DNA from: an uncultured Bacteroidia bacterium
Lineage (GTDB): Bacteria > Bacteroidota > Bacteroidia > Bacteroidales > UBA932
DNA: 64,000 nt
NCBI GenBank assembly: GCA_902779765.1
Contig: CACZCQ010000013.1
Location: forward strand, 1-64,000
Direction: 5' to 3'
This document shows positions 1 through 8,848 of this stretch, piece by piece. Under the pieces are notes generated by a model. It saw only the letters and a list, made by a program, of their open reading frames with translations, had not been told where the DNA came from and searched no databases. Made by a program: the position numbers and the translations under genes. The first letter of the stretch is position 1, and the number at the start of each line of letters is the position of its first letter.

Positions 1-785
1 TTGGCCCCGGGGTAGCGATGTTCCTGGCAGAAGTCATAGTATATCTTGTTGCCGCATTTCTCCGGATCGGCATCTAGACCTACGGAAAGGAAACCCTCAT
101 TCTCAGCCCTCAGAATGGCGAGGAGGTTATGGGAAGGAATCCTCTGAAGAGGCATCGAGAAATTGAAATATGCCCTGTACTTGGAGGCCTCCGGATTCCC
201 TGCAGCAGACTTGGTCGCCCTGGATTCAATCCTCCTCATCCTGAAAATCCTTCTCAGGGAGTCCCTTACACCGGCGGACTCGGAGAACCTCTCAGCCAGT
301 ATATCCCTGGCCCCGGCAAGGGCATCCTCGACAGTTTCCACTTTGTCGTTCAAATACTTCCGTGCCTCTGCCTGAGGGTCGGCCAGCTTGACGTTCCACA
401 TCAGGTCGGCCAGTGGTTCAAGTCCTTTCTCCTTGGCGACAGTCGCCCTGGTACGCCGCTTAGGCCTGAAAGGCAGATACAAGTCCTCCAACTCGCTTGC
501 TACCAGGCAGTTCTCAATCCTCGCCTTCAGGTCCCCGGTCAGCTTCCCCTGCTCTTCTATCGTAGACAGGATGGATTCCTTGCGTTTCTCCATCTCGGAG
601 AACACATCGTTCCAATGCTTTATCTCCGCCACTGCTGCATCGTCCAGCCCTCCGGTCTTCTCCTTCCTGTAACGGCTTATAAACGGTATGGTGCTCCCTT
701 CCTCGAAAAGCCTTACGCAGTTTTCCACCTGCCAGTCCTTTACACCGAGTTTGCCGGCGATGCAGTCTATGTAAATCTTTTTCAT
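1..785 (-). CDS. tex: Tex-family RNA-binding transcription accessory protein, 5' part
   Basis: The coding strand begins at the ATG ending at 785 (MKKIYIDCIAGKLGV...) and stays open for about 261 codons until the window edge, so the C-terminal S1 and YqgF-like parts lie outside. The visible part matches the Tex N-terminal helical domain: it includes GSTIPFISRYRKEKTGGLD and later LEDLYLPFRPKRRTRATVA, both typical of Tex/YhgF. Tex proteins bind nucleic acid and influence transcription; the exact role is poorly defined. The gene starts only 3 nt after the stop of the CLC channel gene, so the two are probably co-transcribed. Family identity is confident; the gene is truncated only by the window. 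Confidence 0.9.
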   Translation of the reverse strand, partial: MKKIYIDCIAGKLGVKDWQVENCVRLFEEGSTIPFISRYRKEKTGGLDDAAVAEIKHWNDVFSEMEKRKESILSTIEEQGKLTGDLKARIENCLVASELEDLYLPFRPKRRTRATVAKEKGLEPLADLMWNVKLADPQAEARKYLNDKVETVEDALAGARDILAERFSESAGVRDSLRRIFRMRRIESRATKSAAGNPEASKYRAYFNFSMPLQRIPSHNLLAILRAENEGFLSVGLDADPEKCGNKIYYDFCQEHRYPGA

Positions 786-788
786 TGC

Positions 789-2561
789 TTAATCCTGTGA
801 GACAATCTTCAGTTCATCCCTGTAGGCGGAGAATATCTTGGATTTCGAGACAAAACCGATGTATGACCTGTCGGAACGCCTGACTACAGGAAGGTTCCAC
901 GCCGACGTGGTCTCGAACTTCTTCATGACGGAATCCATTCCTTCGTCTTCGTAGACATATTCCTCTGCGCTCCTCATGAAGTTGAATACGTGGAGGGTAT
1001 CGTACTCCTTGTAGCGGAACATGTCCTTGCGGATGTCTTCAAGGGAGACATATCCCTGGAACCTGCCTTTCGAATCTATCACCGGAAACAGGTTCCTGGA
1101 TGATTCGGAGACCACCTCGACCAGCCTGCCAAGCGTGTCGTCGATCCTCACCGTGGAAAAATCATTTTCGATCACATCGGAAACCTTCATGAGGGTCAGT
1201 ACGGCCTGGTCGCTGTCATGGGTGAGGAGTTCTCCTCTCTGGGCGATTCGCTTGGTGTAGATTGAATATCTCTCCACCAGCCTGGTCGAACCGAAGGCGA
1301 TAGTGGCCGTAAGGATCAACGGGAGGAACAGGTCATATCCTCCGGAGATTTCGGCAATAAGGAAGATAGCGGTCATAGGAGCCTGCATGACCCCGGCCAT
1401 CAGGCCGGCCATTCCGACCAGGACGAAATTCTGCTCGGGAACCGAAAGCGAGGTTCCTGACAATATCAGATTCAGCGTCCGCGCGACGAAAAACCCTGCG
1501 ATGGCTCCCACGAAAAGTGTCGGTCCGAAAGTACCGCCGACTCCCCCGCCCGCGTTGGTCAGGGTCATGGAAAACACTTTCAGCAGAAGGATGAGCAGGA
1601 AGAAGACCGGAACGGACCAGGGACTCCTCGAAAGGAAAGCCAGAGGAGTCTGGCCCTCAAGCGAGAGCTCATGCCCGTTCAGGAGGACTCCCAGAGACTC
1701 ATAACCTTCACCATACAACGGAGGGAAAAGGAAGATCAGGAAACCGAGTCCGATGGCACAGAGAATCCATTTGACATAGGGATTGGCCATCTTGCCGATA
1801 CGGTCCTCCAGCCACAGGGTGGTCCTGGTGAAATAAATGGAACAGCCTCCGCAGAAAAGCCCCAGTATGATGTAGAATGGAATATTCTTGAGATCGAATG
1901 GGGTCAATGTGCACTCGAACGGAGTAGCCTTGCCAAGGAATATGTATGAAACCACCGTCGCCGACACGGTCGAAAGGAGCAGTGGCATCATGGAGTTCAT
2001 CGAGATATTGAAAAGAAGGATCTCCAGGACGAAAAGGATGCCGGCAAGCGGTGCCTTGAATATCCCCGCCACGGCGGCAGCCGCGCCGCATCCAAGGAGG
2101 ATGGTCATGCTCCTGTAGGACATCCCTGCCTTGCGGGCGAAGTTCGAACCGATGGCGGCACCCGTATATACGATAGGAGCCTCGGCTCCTACGGATCCAC
2201 CGAATCCTATCGTAACGGAACTGGCCAGCACCGAGGACCACATGTTGTGCGGCTTGATTCGGGAATCGTGCCTGGAAACAGCCTGGAGTGCCTTAGTGAC
2301 CCCATGGCCGATGTTGTCCTTAAGGATGAACCTGCAGAACAGCATGGCCAGGAGCATTCCGATTCCCGGAAGCACGATATAATAGAGGGCACCGTTCCAG
2401 ATACCTCCGAAAACGGAACCCAATCCATGCTGGATCAGACTTATGAGCGACTTGAGGATAACTGCGGCAAGGCCCACCACGAGGCCTACTGCTATGCTCA
2501 GGACCAGAAGCCGGTTCCTCTCGGACAGATGCGATATGAGATTCCATTTGGACATACTCAT
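789..2561 (-). CDS. CLC-family chloride channel/antiporter with C-terminal CBS pair
   Basis: A 590-residue integral membrane protein. The N-terminal ~430 residues carry the hydrophobic CLC core; the selectivity-filter region reads GSVGAEAPIVYTG, keeping the gating glutamate although the usual GREGP is changed to GAEAP. A second filter motif is GGVGGTFGPTLFVGA. Residues ~450-590 form two CBS domains (around VSDVIENDFSTVRIDDTLG and the C-terminal YVYEDEGMDSVMKKF), which in this family bind adenine nucleotides and regulate transport. It probably moves chloride or other anions across the inner membrane. A second ATG two codons downstream is an equally good start. It lies directly upstream of tex and is divergent from the gene at 2608. 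Confidence 0.9.
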   Translation of the reverse strand: MSMSKWNLISHLSERNRLLVLSIAVGLVVGLAAVILKSLISLIQHGLGSVFGGIWNGALYYIVLPGIGMLLAMLFCRFILKDNIGHGVTKALQAVSRHDSRIKPHNMWSSVLASSVTIGFGGSVGAEAPIVYTGAAIGSNFARKAGMSYRSMTILLGCGAAAAVAGIFKAPLAGILFVLEILLFNISMNSMMPLLLSTVSATVVSYIFLGKATPFECTLTPFDLKNIPFYIILGLFCGGCSIYFTRTTLWLEDRIGKMANPYVKWILCAIGLGFLIFLFPPLYGEGYESLGVLLNGHELSLEGQTPLAFLSRSPWSVPVFFLLILLLKVFSMTLTNAGGGVGGTFGPTLFVGAIAGFFVARTLNLILSGTSLSVPEQNFVLVGMAGLMAGVMQAPMTAIFLIAEISGGYDLFLPLILTATIAFGSTRLVERYSIYTKRIAQRGELLTHDSDQAVLTLMKVSDVIENDFSTVRIDDTLGRLVEVVSESSRNLFPVIDSKGRFQGYVSLEDIRKDMFRYKEYDTLHVFNFMRSAEEYVYEDEGMDSVMKKFETTSAWNLPVVRRSDRSYIGFVSKSKIFSAYRDELKIVSQD

Positions 2562-2607
2562 TCGCGAATATACGATTAATTCAAAAAAAAAGGATTACTT
2601 TTGAGTT

Positions 2608-3222
2608 ATGAAGAAGATTGTATTGTCCATTGTTTCGGTCATCCTGGTTGCCCTGCTGGCGATTCTCGGTCTGAACATCTATAGCGGACACGGTCCGCGG
2701 GAGAGGGTAAAGGCTCCTGACGGGAGCAGTGTTGTCGTGGAAGAACTCAGCTATTACATTCGTGGGGGAAAGGTCTTCGGCAAGGTTTACAAGCCTGAGG
2801 GGGACTCTTCCTGGAAATTGCCCATGGTGGTCTATCTCCACGAACCTCTAAAGACTGATTTCCCGGAATCGGTCCTGAAGTCCCTGGTCGGTGACGGGGT
2901 CGTAGGATATGCCACAGGTTTCAGGGGTACTGACAGTGATGCCGCTGCACTTGTCAAACGAATCAGCAGGGAGGATTTCGTGGAAGACAGGATGGTCTTC
3001 CTCATAGGAGATGCCGCCACTTCGGATGTTGTCCTGCTGGCCGCTTCCAGGTTGGGGCACCGGATACAGGGTCTTATACTGGTCGAGCCGAATCCCACAG
3101 GCAAGGCCCGTGATATTTACCAGATATATTCCAAGGAGTTCCTTACCATCGGCTCGTCCGAGAAAGGAAAGGCGGTAGGACTCATCAAAGACTATCTTGA
3201 CGAAAGAGGAGCACTGAAATGA
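2608..3222 (+). CDS. Membrane-anchored alpha/beta-hydrolase-like protein
   Basis: 204 residues: a hydrophobic N-terminal anchor or signal (residues ~4-26) followed by a periplasmic-type domain. The pattern VVYLHEP, then FLIGDAATSDVVLLAASRL, then LILVEPNPTG resembles an alpha/beta hydrolase core with its nucleophile elbow. The expected GxSxG is replaced by GDAAT, so it may be catalytically inactive; this is inference. A Bacteroidota-type -7 box (TACTTTTG, 2596-2603) ends only 4 nt before the ATG. The stop overlaps the next gene's start as ATGA, implying translational coupling to the Gfo/Idh/MocA oxidoreductase. Function is unknown. Confidence 0.6.
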   Translation: MKKIVLSIVSVILVALLAILGLNIYSGHGPRERVKAPDGSSVVVEELSYYIRGGKVFGKVYKPEGDSSWKLPMVVYLHEPLKTDFPESVLKSLVGDGVVGYATGFRGTDSDAAALVKRISREDFVEDRMVFLIGDAATSDVVLLAASRLGHRIQGLILVEPNPTGKARDIYQIYSKEFLTIGSSEKGKAVGLIKDYLDERGALK

Positions 3223-4274
3223 AAAAGGTCAGGTTCGGATTGGTAGGCACCGGCAGGATCAGCGACTGGGTGCTCAAGGGAGCGGTACTCGAGCCAAGGT
3301 TCGAAGCCGCAGCGGTCTGTTCACGTACGGAAGAGAATGCAGAAGCCTTTGCAGCCAGGCATGGTATTCCCAAGACATTCACGGATGTTGAAAAGATGGC
3401 ATCCGACCCGTCGGTCGATGCGGTATATATCGGTACGCCCAACAACACCCACCACGACCTGGCAATAAAATGTCTGGATCACGGGAAGCACGTAATATGC
3501 GAAAAGCCCCTCGCATCCAACGCCCGTGAAGTCCGCGAGATGGTGGCTGCAGCAAAGGCCAATGGCGTGGTGCTGATGGAGGCGATGATTTCCACCCTGA
3601 GCCCTAATTTCAGGATGGTCCAGGAAAAGGTCAAGGAACTGGGGCCCGTCCGGAATTACTCCGGGACCTTCTGCCAGTTCTCATCGAAATACGACCTGCT
3701 GAAGAATATCCTGTCCGGAAAGTCGGACTCCCCCGTCCCGAGTTCGTTCAACCCCGACCGTTCCGGAGGGGCCTTGATGGACATCGGTATTTATCCTATC
3801 TACCCGATGGTCGCTCTTTTCGGGAGCCCAGTGGCTGTAAAAGCGAACGTCCTTACCGTGGAGGTGCCGACCTCCCGCGGGATGATGCCCGTCGACCTTC
3901 AGGGAACGGTTCTCTTCGAATACGAGGGAATGACGGCGACGGCAACATATTCAAAGATAGCTGATTCCAAGCTCCGGACGGAGATATCCTGCGACAGGGG
4001 TATCTTGTCCCTTGACCAGATCCATATCACCAAGCAGGTGGAACTCACGATGCGCGGGGCTCCTACCTCGGGCCGTTCCAGCGGACCTGCCACGAAGGAC
4101 ATCACGGTCCCGTGCGACCCTGATGAATATCTGTGCGAATTCAAGGAGTTCATCGATGTGATCGAGAGCGGCCGTCCCGAATCAGCGAACAACAGCCTTG
4201 CCAACTCACTTGCAGTCGCCGGAATAATGGACGAAATCCGCCGTCAGGCCGGAATCATCTTCCCGGCAGACTAG
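3219..4274 (+). CDS. Gfo/Idh/MocA-family NAD(P)-dependent oxidoreductase
   Basis: 351 residues. The N-terminal Rossmann fold starts KVRFGLVGTGRISDWVL (the GxGxxS/A dinucleotide site) and continues to YIGTPNNTHHDLAIKCLDHG and the family signature CEKPLA. The C-terminal half is the alpha/beta dehydrogenase domain with a GGALMDIGIYP segment carrying catalytic-type residues. Family members oxidise or reduce sugars, inositol and related polyols or trans-dihydrodiols; the substrate cannot be read here. It lacks a signal peptide, so it is cytoplasmic, unlike the Tat-exported relative at 46955. It overlaps the preceding hydrolase-like gene by 4 nt. Confidence 0.88.
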   Translation: MKKVRFGLVGTGRISDWVLKGAVLEPRFEAAAVCSRTEENAEAFAARHGIPKTFTDVEKMASDPSVDAVYIGTPNNTHHDLAIKCLDHGKHVICEKPLASNAREVREMVAAAKANGVVLMEAMISTLSPNFRMVQEKVKELGPVRNYSGTFCQFSSKYDLLKNILSGKSDSPVPSSFNPDRSGGALMDIGIYPIYPMVALFGSPVAVKANVLTVEVPTSRGMMPVDLQGTVLFEYEGMTATATYSKIADSKLRTEISCDRGILSLDQIHITKQVELTMRGAPTSGRSSGPATKDITVPCDPDEYLCEFKEFIDVIESGRPESANNSLANSLAVAGIMDEIRRQAGIIFPAD

Positions 4275-4305
4275 ACCCTTCACTACGTTCAGGATGACAA
4301 GGGTC
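4274..4305. terminator. Inverted repeat between convergent genes, probable bidirectional terminator or REP-like element
   Basis: GACCCTT (4274-4280) is matched by AAGGGTC (4299-4305) around an 18-nt loop containing CACTACGTTCAGGATGAC. The element fills the gap between two convergent genes and overlaps both ends, as expected for a shared terminator. The loop text resembles dispersed intergenic palindromes; only one copy was noticed in this window. Confidence 0.5.
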
Positions 4306-5128
4306 ACTGGCCCCCGAGGCGGGAGAAGAAAGTGAGGACGTCCTCCCAGGTCTTGAAAGCGTCGGAGCCGAAATGGATCAGGGTGCCCATGAAGTCCCTG
4401 CCTCCGCAGGTGTCCGGCTCGGCATCGATCAGGTAATCTCCCAGCAGGAGATTCTTGTGGTTGCTGATCTCCACCCGGTTCCAGACCGGGACACCCAGGT
4501 TGGACTCACACCATTCGAATACGGATCTGCACTCTTCGGGGAAATTGTAGTCCACAGAGGAAACTATGTGGATGTCGTAGCTTTGTGCAAGAACGGATAC
4601 CGCCTTCGGCATTCCGCTGGAATGGTTCATCAGCCTGTCGCCCAATGAGATGAAAAGCACCGGTCTGGATACGCCGTCCTGCCGGTCGGCTATCCACTGG
4701 ATCACAGGAAGGAGAGAGTGGACGATCACTGAATCATTGAGATGGTGTTCCCCATCGAAACGTATGGCCTGGGGATAATGCTCCCTGAAAAGGCCGAATG
4801 TATCCACAAGGTTGTCGTGGATTCCGAACAGGCCGAAGACCCTGTCATAATCCTCTGAAGCACCCTCGAAGCAATGCGAAGACACTTCCCTGAAATGCTC
4901 CAGGAGGGACTTTGTCACCAGGAAGGAAGTTTCTCCGTCAGAACGCTTGTTATGGAATTCCCGGCGTCCGAGTCCATTGTTCTTCAGGATCGTGTCCGCA
5001 AGCTGGAATGCCGGGTTGACGAGGATCCTGTCAACACCCCGGAGCATCTCGGCGTACATGCCTCCCATCGATGTACCGATGATAAGGTCAGGTTTCTCCG
5101 ACGATACGGTATCCCTGAGCAGATCCAT
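4304..5128 (-). pseudogene. YqiA/YcfP-like hydrolase fused to a nucleotidase-like domain, 5' end apparently damaged
   Basis: The open frame from the ATG at 5128 gives 274 residues. Residues ~1-150 resemble YqiA-type esterases: PDLIIGTSMGGMYAEML holds the GxSxG nucleophile and DGEHHLND a histidine region. Residues ~155-274 resemble the 5'(3')-deoxyribonucleotidase-like HAD tail (NHKNLLLGDYLIDAEPD, then IHFGSDAFKTWEDV). The frame continues upstream with conserved-looking RLLLPGATVIAPDLPV but meets a TGA at 5192-5194, so the usual N-terminal strand with its HGF oxyanion motif is missing. An ATG overlapping the upstream stop (5223-5225, start MELYEYA) is in another frame, as if a short deletion shifted the reading frame. 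A shortened functional protein is possible. The HAD half has SLGDRL where the catalytic DxD should be. Confidence 0.55.
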
Positions 5129-5224
5129 CGCCTCGGAAGGCTCTACAGGGAGGTCCGGGGCAATAACGGTCGCGCCGGGCAGGAGCAGCCGTCAGGCCTG
5201 GCCTGGCATATTCATAGAGTTCCA

Positions 5225-6910
5225 TTACTCAGTCTCTTCGACAGCACGGAAAGCGGGAAGGCTCTCCTTGTCGAAGCCCATGATGTAGGAGCTCTTGCCG
5301 GCAACGGTCTCACATGCCATGGCGGCGAAGACCTTTGCGGACTTAAGGAACATGTCGGGAGCCACGGTGGCGTCACGCATGAGGAGAAGCGACATCACGA
5401 TCTCACCAGTCATGTCGTAGAGACGGCGGGCGAGGAAGTCCTGCATCTCGCTGTCACCAGCCTCACGGACCTTGGTGATGCACTCGGAAAGGATCCCGAC
5501 GCAGCCTGCGATCTTCTCCTTGAGAGGGAGCAGTTCCGGAAGGACCTCTTCACCGAGCATCTCGTTGATGATATTGAGATATGTCCCGTTGGTGATATAG
5601 CGGATTGCAGCCACTACCTGAAGCTGGGTCGTACCCTCATAGATAGAGAATATACGTGCGTCACGATAGAGCCTCTGGCTCTTGTATTCCATGATGAAGC
5701 CCGAACCTCCGTGGACCGAGATGGCATCGTAGGCATTCTGGTTGGCATATTCGGAAGCCATACCCTTGCAAAGAGGGGTGAAGGCGTCGGCCAGGCGGCT
5801 GTAGGTCTTCATCTCAGCCCTCTCTTCGGGTTCGAGCTTGCGCTCCCTCTGGATATCCTCCAATGCCTTGTAGACACTGGCGTCCAGCTTCGCCTTCATC
5901 CTGCTCAGCATGTCATAGACTCCCGGGAAACGGTTGATCTTCTGTCCGAACTGGGCACGCTCGGCTGCATAGGCGACCGCCTCGTTGCAGGCCTCCTGGC
6001 TGAGGCCGACACTCTGGGCGCCGATTCCGAGACGGGCTCCGTTCATCAGGGCCATTACGTACTTGATGAGGCCAAGGCGCCTCTCGCCGCAGAGTTCCGC
6101 ACGGGCATCCTTGTAGGTCAGCTCACAGGTCGGAGAACCGTGGATTCCGAGCTTATGCTCGATGTGACGGACATTCACGCCACCCTGCCTCTTGTCGTAG
6201 ATGAACATCGAAAGACCGCGACCGTCGCGAGTGCCTTCCTCGGAACGGGCAAGGACGAGGTGGATGTCAGAATCACCATTGGTGATGAACCTCTTCACTC
6301 CGTTCAGGAGCCAGCATCCCTGCTCTTCGCTCCAGGTGGCCTTGAGCATGACGCTCTGAAGGTCGGATCCGGCATCGGGCTCGGTAAGGTCCATGGACAT
6401 GGTCTCACCAGCGCAGATACGGGGAATGAATTTCTGCCTCTGCTCCTCGCTGCCGAACTCATAGAGGGTTTCTGCGCAACTCTGGAGGCTCCAGATATTC
6501 TGGAAGCTGGAATCGGCGGCGGAGATGACCTCGCTGCACATGCTGAATATGGTCTCGGGAGCGTTCAGTCCGCCGTAACGGCGCGGCATAGTTACACCCC
6601 AGAGTCCGGAAAGGCGGACAGCCTCCATGTTCTCGACAGTCTTCGAAGCATATTTCATGCGGCCGTTCTCGAGGTGAGGTCCCTCCAGGTCCACATCCTC
6701 GGAATTGGGGGCGATGGTGTTGGCGGCGATGTCACCGGCAATCTCCAGCAAGCGACGGTAGTTCTCGATGCAGTCCTCGAAATCGACGGGAGCTTCCTCA
6801 TAGCGATCCTTCTCGGTGTAGCCGCGCTCCTTGAGCTCGGCGATCCTGCGCATGAGCGGATGGTTCAGATGGAAATCAATCTCCGGATGGTCTTTATAGT
6901 AATTAGCCAT
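5225..6910 (-). CDS. Acyl-CoA dehydrogenase
   Basis: 561 residues of the FAD-dependent acyl-CoA dehydrogenase superfamily, longer than the usual ~380 because of an extended C-terminal helical region. Visible motifs: FSMCSEVISAADSSF..., MSMDLTEPDAGSDLQS (flavin/substrate-binding region), KRFITNGD, a C-terminal SVHGGSGFIMEY and IYEGTTQLQ, where the glutamate is the usual catalytic base. It transfers electrons from acyl-CoA thioesters to electron-transfer flavoprotein, and genes for both ETF subunits lie immediately upstream (12-nt spacing). No other beta-oxidation genes are adjacent, so its substrate could be a branched or short acyl-CoA. Confidence in the family is high, in the substrate low. 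Confidence 0.92.
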   Translation of the reverse strand: MANYYKDHPEIDFHLNHPLMRRIAELKERGYTEKDRYEEAPVDFEDCIENYRRLLEIAGDIAANTIAPNSEDVDLEGPHLENGRMKYASKTVENMEAVRLSGLWGVTMPRRYGGLNAPETIFSMCSEVISAADSSFQNIWSLQSCAETLYEFGSEEQRQKFIPRICAGETMSMDLTEPDAGSDLQSVMLKATWSEEQGCWLLNGVKRFITNGDSDIHLVLARSEEGTRDGRGLSMFIYDKRQGGVNVRHIEHKLGIHGSPTCELTYKDARAELCGERRLGLIKYVMALMNGARLGIGAQSVGLSQEACNEAVAYAAERAQFGQKINRFPGVYDMLSRMKAKLDASVYKALEDIQRERKLEPEERAEMKTYSRLADAFTPLCKGMASEYANQNAYDAISVHGGSGFIMEYKSQRLYRDARIFSIYEGTTQLQVVAAIRYITNGTYLNIINEMLGEEVLPELLPLKEKIAGCVGILSECITKVREAGDSEMQDFLARRLYDMTGEIVMSLLLMRDATVAPDMFLKSAKVFAAMACETVAGKSSYIMGFDKESLPAFRAVEETE

Positions 6911-6922
6911 TGCTTGTCCTCC

Positions 6923-7945
6923 TTATTTGCTGTTCTGCTTGTAGTACTTGATGAGCTTGGGGATCACTTCCTCGACGGAACCCGTGATCACATAGTCGGC
7001 GATGCGGTTGATGGGGGCATCAGGATCGGTGTTGATGCTGATGATGATGCCGCTGTCCTGCATTCCTGCGATGTGCTGGATCTGTCCGCTTATTCCGCAG
7101 GCGATATAGACCTTAGGATGTACGGTGACTCCGGTCTGGCCGATCTGGCGGTCATGGTCGCAGAATCCCGCATCCACGGCGGCCCTGCTGGCGCCAACCT
7201 CCGCATGAAGCACCTTCGCAAGCTCGAAGAGCATGTCGAATCCTTCCTTGCTTCCCATTCCATAACCACCTGAGACCACGATGGATGCACCCTTGAGGTT
7301 GTGCTTCGCCTTTTCTACGTGGTGGTCGAGTACCTGGACGACATAAGCCTCGGGCGAGACATATTTGGAGACCTCGGGATAAACCACCTCTCCTGCAGCC
7401 TTGCCTTCATACAGAGCCTTCTTCATGACGCCTGAACGGACTGTCGCCATCTGCGGACGATGGTCCGGATTCACGATGGTGGCGACGATGTTGCCGCCGA
7501 AGGCGGGACGGATCTGGTAGAGCAGGTTCTCGTAGGTCCTGCCGGTCTTGGCATCGGTATACGGCCCGATCTCAAGCTGGGTGCAGTCAGCGGTAAGTCC
7601 GCTGGTCAGGGATGAAGAGACCCTGGGGCCGAGGTCGCGGCCGATGACGGTCGCTCCCATAAGGCAAATCTGCGGTTTCTCCTCCTTGAACAGTCCGACG
7701 AGGATGTCGGTATGGGGTGCGGAAGTATAAGGAAAAAGTCCTTCTCCGTCAAAAACGAAAAGTTTGTCAACTCCATAAGGAAGGATCTGGTTCTCCACCT
7801 TGCCCTTGATGCCGGTTCCGGCAACCACGGCGTGGAGTTGTACTCCGAGTTCATCGGCGAGCTTGCGGCCCTTGGTGAGCAATTCCTGGGATACCTCTGC
7901 AACGGTCGTTCCCTCTATCTCGCAATATACAAATACGTTGTTCAT
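6923..7945 (-). CDS. etfA: Electron transfer flavoprotein alpha subunit
   Basis: 340 residues. The C-terminal FAD domain is clear: VVSGGYGMGSKEGF, ASRAAVDAGFCDHDRQIGQT (with the conserved GQTG), IACGISGQIQHIAGM and INTDPDAPINRIADYVI, all hallmark EtfA segments. The N-terminal domain starts MNNVFVYCEIEGTTVAEVSQ. EtfA pairs with EtfB to carry electrons from acyl-CoA dehydrogenase to the quinone pool or another acceptor. It lies 4 nt after etfB and 12 nt before the dehydrogenase gene, so all three form one operon. Confidence 0.95.
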   Translation of the reverse strand: MNNVFVYCEIEGTTVAEVSQELLTKGRKLADELGVQLHAVVAGTGIKGKVENQILPYGVDKLFVFDGEGLFPYTSAPHTDILVGLFKEEKPQICLMGATVIGRDLGPRVSSSLTSGLTADCTQLEIGPYTDAKTGRTYENLLYQIRPAFGGNIVATIVNPDHRPQMATVRSGVMKKALYEGKAAGEVVYPEVSKYVSPEAYVVQVLDHHVEKAKHNLKGASIVVSGGYGMGSKEGFDMLFELAKVLHAEVGASRAAVDAGFCDHDRQIGQTGVTVHPKVYIACGISGQIQHIAGMQDSGIIISINTDPDAPINRIADYVITGSVEEVIPKLIKYYKQNSK

Positions 7946-7949
7946 GGCT

Positions 7950-8816
7950 CTATCCGATTATCTTTTCGTCCAACAATTCCTTGACCATTCCCTCGATGTC
8001 GGCGTCGGAGGCTGTGAGATGCTTGCACTCCTTGGCCTGGAACACGATGTTCATGACGCTCTTCACCTTGGTCGGTGAGCCGGCAAGGCCGCACTGCCCG
8101 GGATCTCCGTCCACGTCCGCCACGCTCCACTGGTTGAGAGTCAGGTAGGGACGCTCCTCGTAAAGACTGGCATAAGGCACTTCTGCGGGACGTTCCATAG
8201 GGCAGGTAGCCCTCTTGTATTTCATGACAAGCTTGGTATTCTGCGGACGGCAGGGTGCCGCACTTCCGTTCACGGTAATAAGGGCGGGAAGCGGGACCTT
8301 CACGGTCTCGGCTCCTCCGTCAATATGGCGGCGCACAGTGGCAACACCTTCTTCGACCTTGATGTCCTCGGCATATGTCACCTGGTTCAGTCCAAGCTTC
8401 TGGGCAACCTGGGGCCCCACCTGGGCGGTATCGCCGTCAATCGCCTGGCGTCCTCCGATCACGAGATCGACATCTCCGATCTTCTTGATCGCGGTGGCAA
8501 GGGCATATGAGGTCGCAAGTGTATCCGCTCCGGCAAAGAGCCTGTCGGTGAGCAGCCATCCTGTATCAGCGCCCCTGTAGAGGCCCTGACGGATTATTTC
8601 CCCTGCACGGGGAGGACCCATGGTAAGAATTCCAACTGAAGAGCCCGGATTCTGTTCCTTAAGGCGGAGAGCCTGTTCAAGGGCTAGGAGATCGTCCGGA
8701 TTGAAGATGGCGGGCAGGGCGGCACGGTTCACAGTGCCTTCTGCAGTCATCGCATCTTTGCCCACGTTCCTGGTATCAGGTACCTGCTTGGCCAGGACAA
8801 CGATTTTCAATTTCAT
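7950..8816 (-). CDS. etfB: Electron transfer flavoprotein beta subunit
   Basis: 288 residues from the ATG at 8816 (MKLKIVVLAKQVPDTRNV), the usual EtfB start; the frame is open 15 codons further upstream but those codons are not EtfB-like. ETF adenine-nucleotide domain features include NPDDLLALEQALRL, ADTLATSYALATAIKK and VIGGRQAIDGDTAQVGPQVA. The C-terminal region has a lysine-rich stretch (KYKRATCP). It is the first gene of the etfB-etfA-acyl-CoA dehydrogenase operon and is preceded by a consensus Bacteroidota promoter at 8849-8879. Confidence 0.95.
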   Translation of the reverse strand: MKLKIVVLAKQVPDTRNVGKDAMTAEGTVNRAALPAIFNPDDLLALEQALRLKEQNPGSSVGILTMGPPRAGEIIRQGLYRGADTGWLLTDRLFAGADTLATSYALATAIKKIGDVDLVIGGRQAIDGDTAQVGPQVAQKLGLNQVTYAEDIKVEEGVATVRRHIDGGAETVKVPLPALITVNGSAAPCRPQNTKLVMKYKRATCPMERPAEVPYASLYEERPYLTLNQWSVADVDGDPGQCGLAGSPTKVKSVMNIVFQAKECKHLTASDADIEGMVKELLDEKIIG

Positions 8817-8848
8817 GATATATATTAAAATGTTTTTGCAAAAGCGGG

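Noticed and set aside
129..800. Plus-strand open frame of 223 codons
   Set aside because: It lies opposite the clear tex reading frame and has low-complexity Pro/Gly/Leu content without recognisable domains, so it is a shadow.
4874..7273. Plus-strand open frame of 799 codons
   Set aside because: It runs antisense through the acyl-CoA dehydrogenase and EtfA genes; their motifs (PDAGSDLQS, IYEGTTQ, GQTG) prove the minus strand. The long open antisense frame reflects GC-rich codon use.
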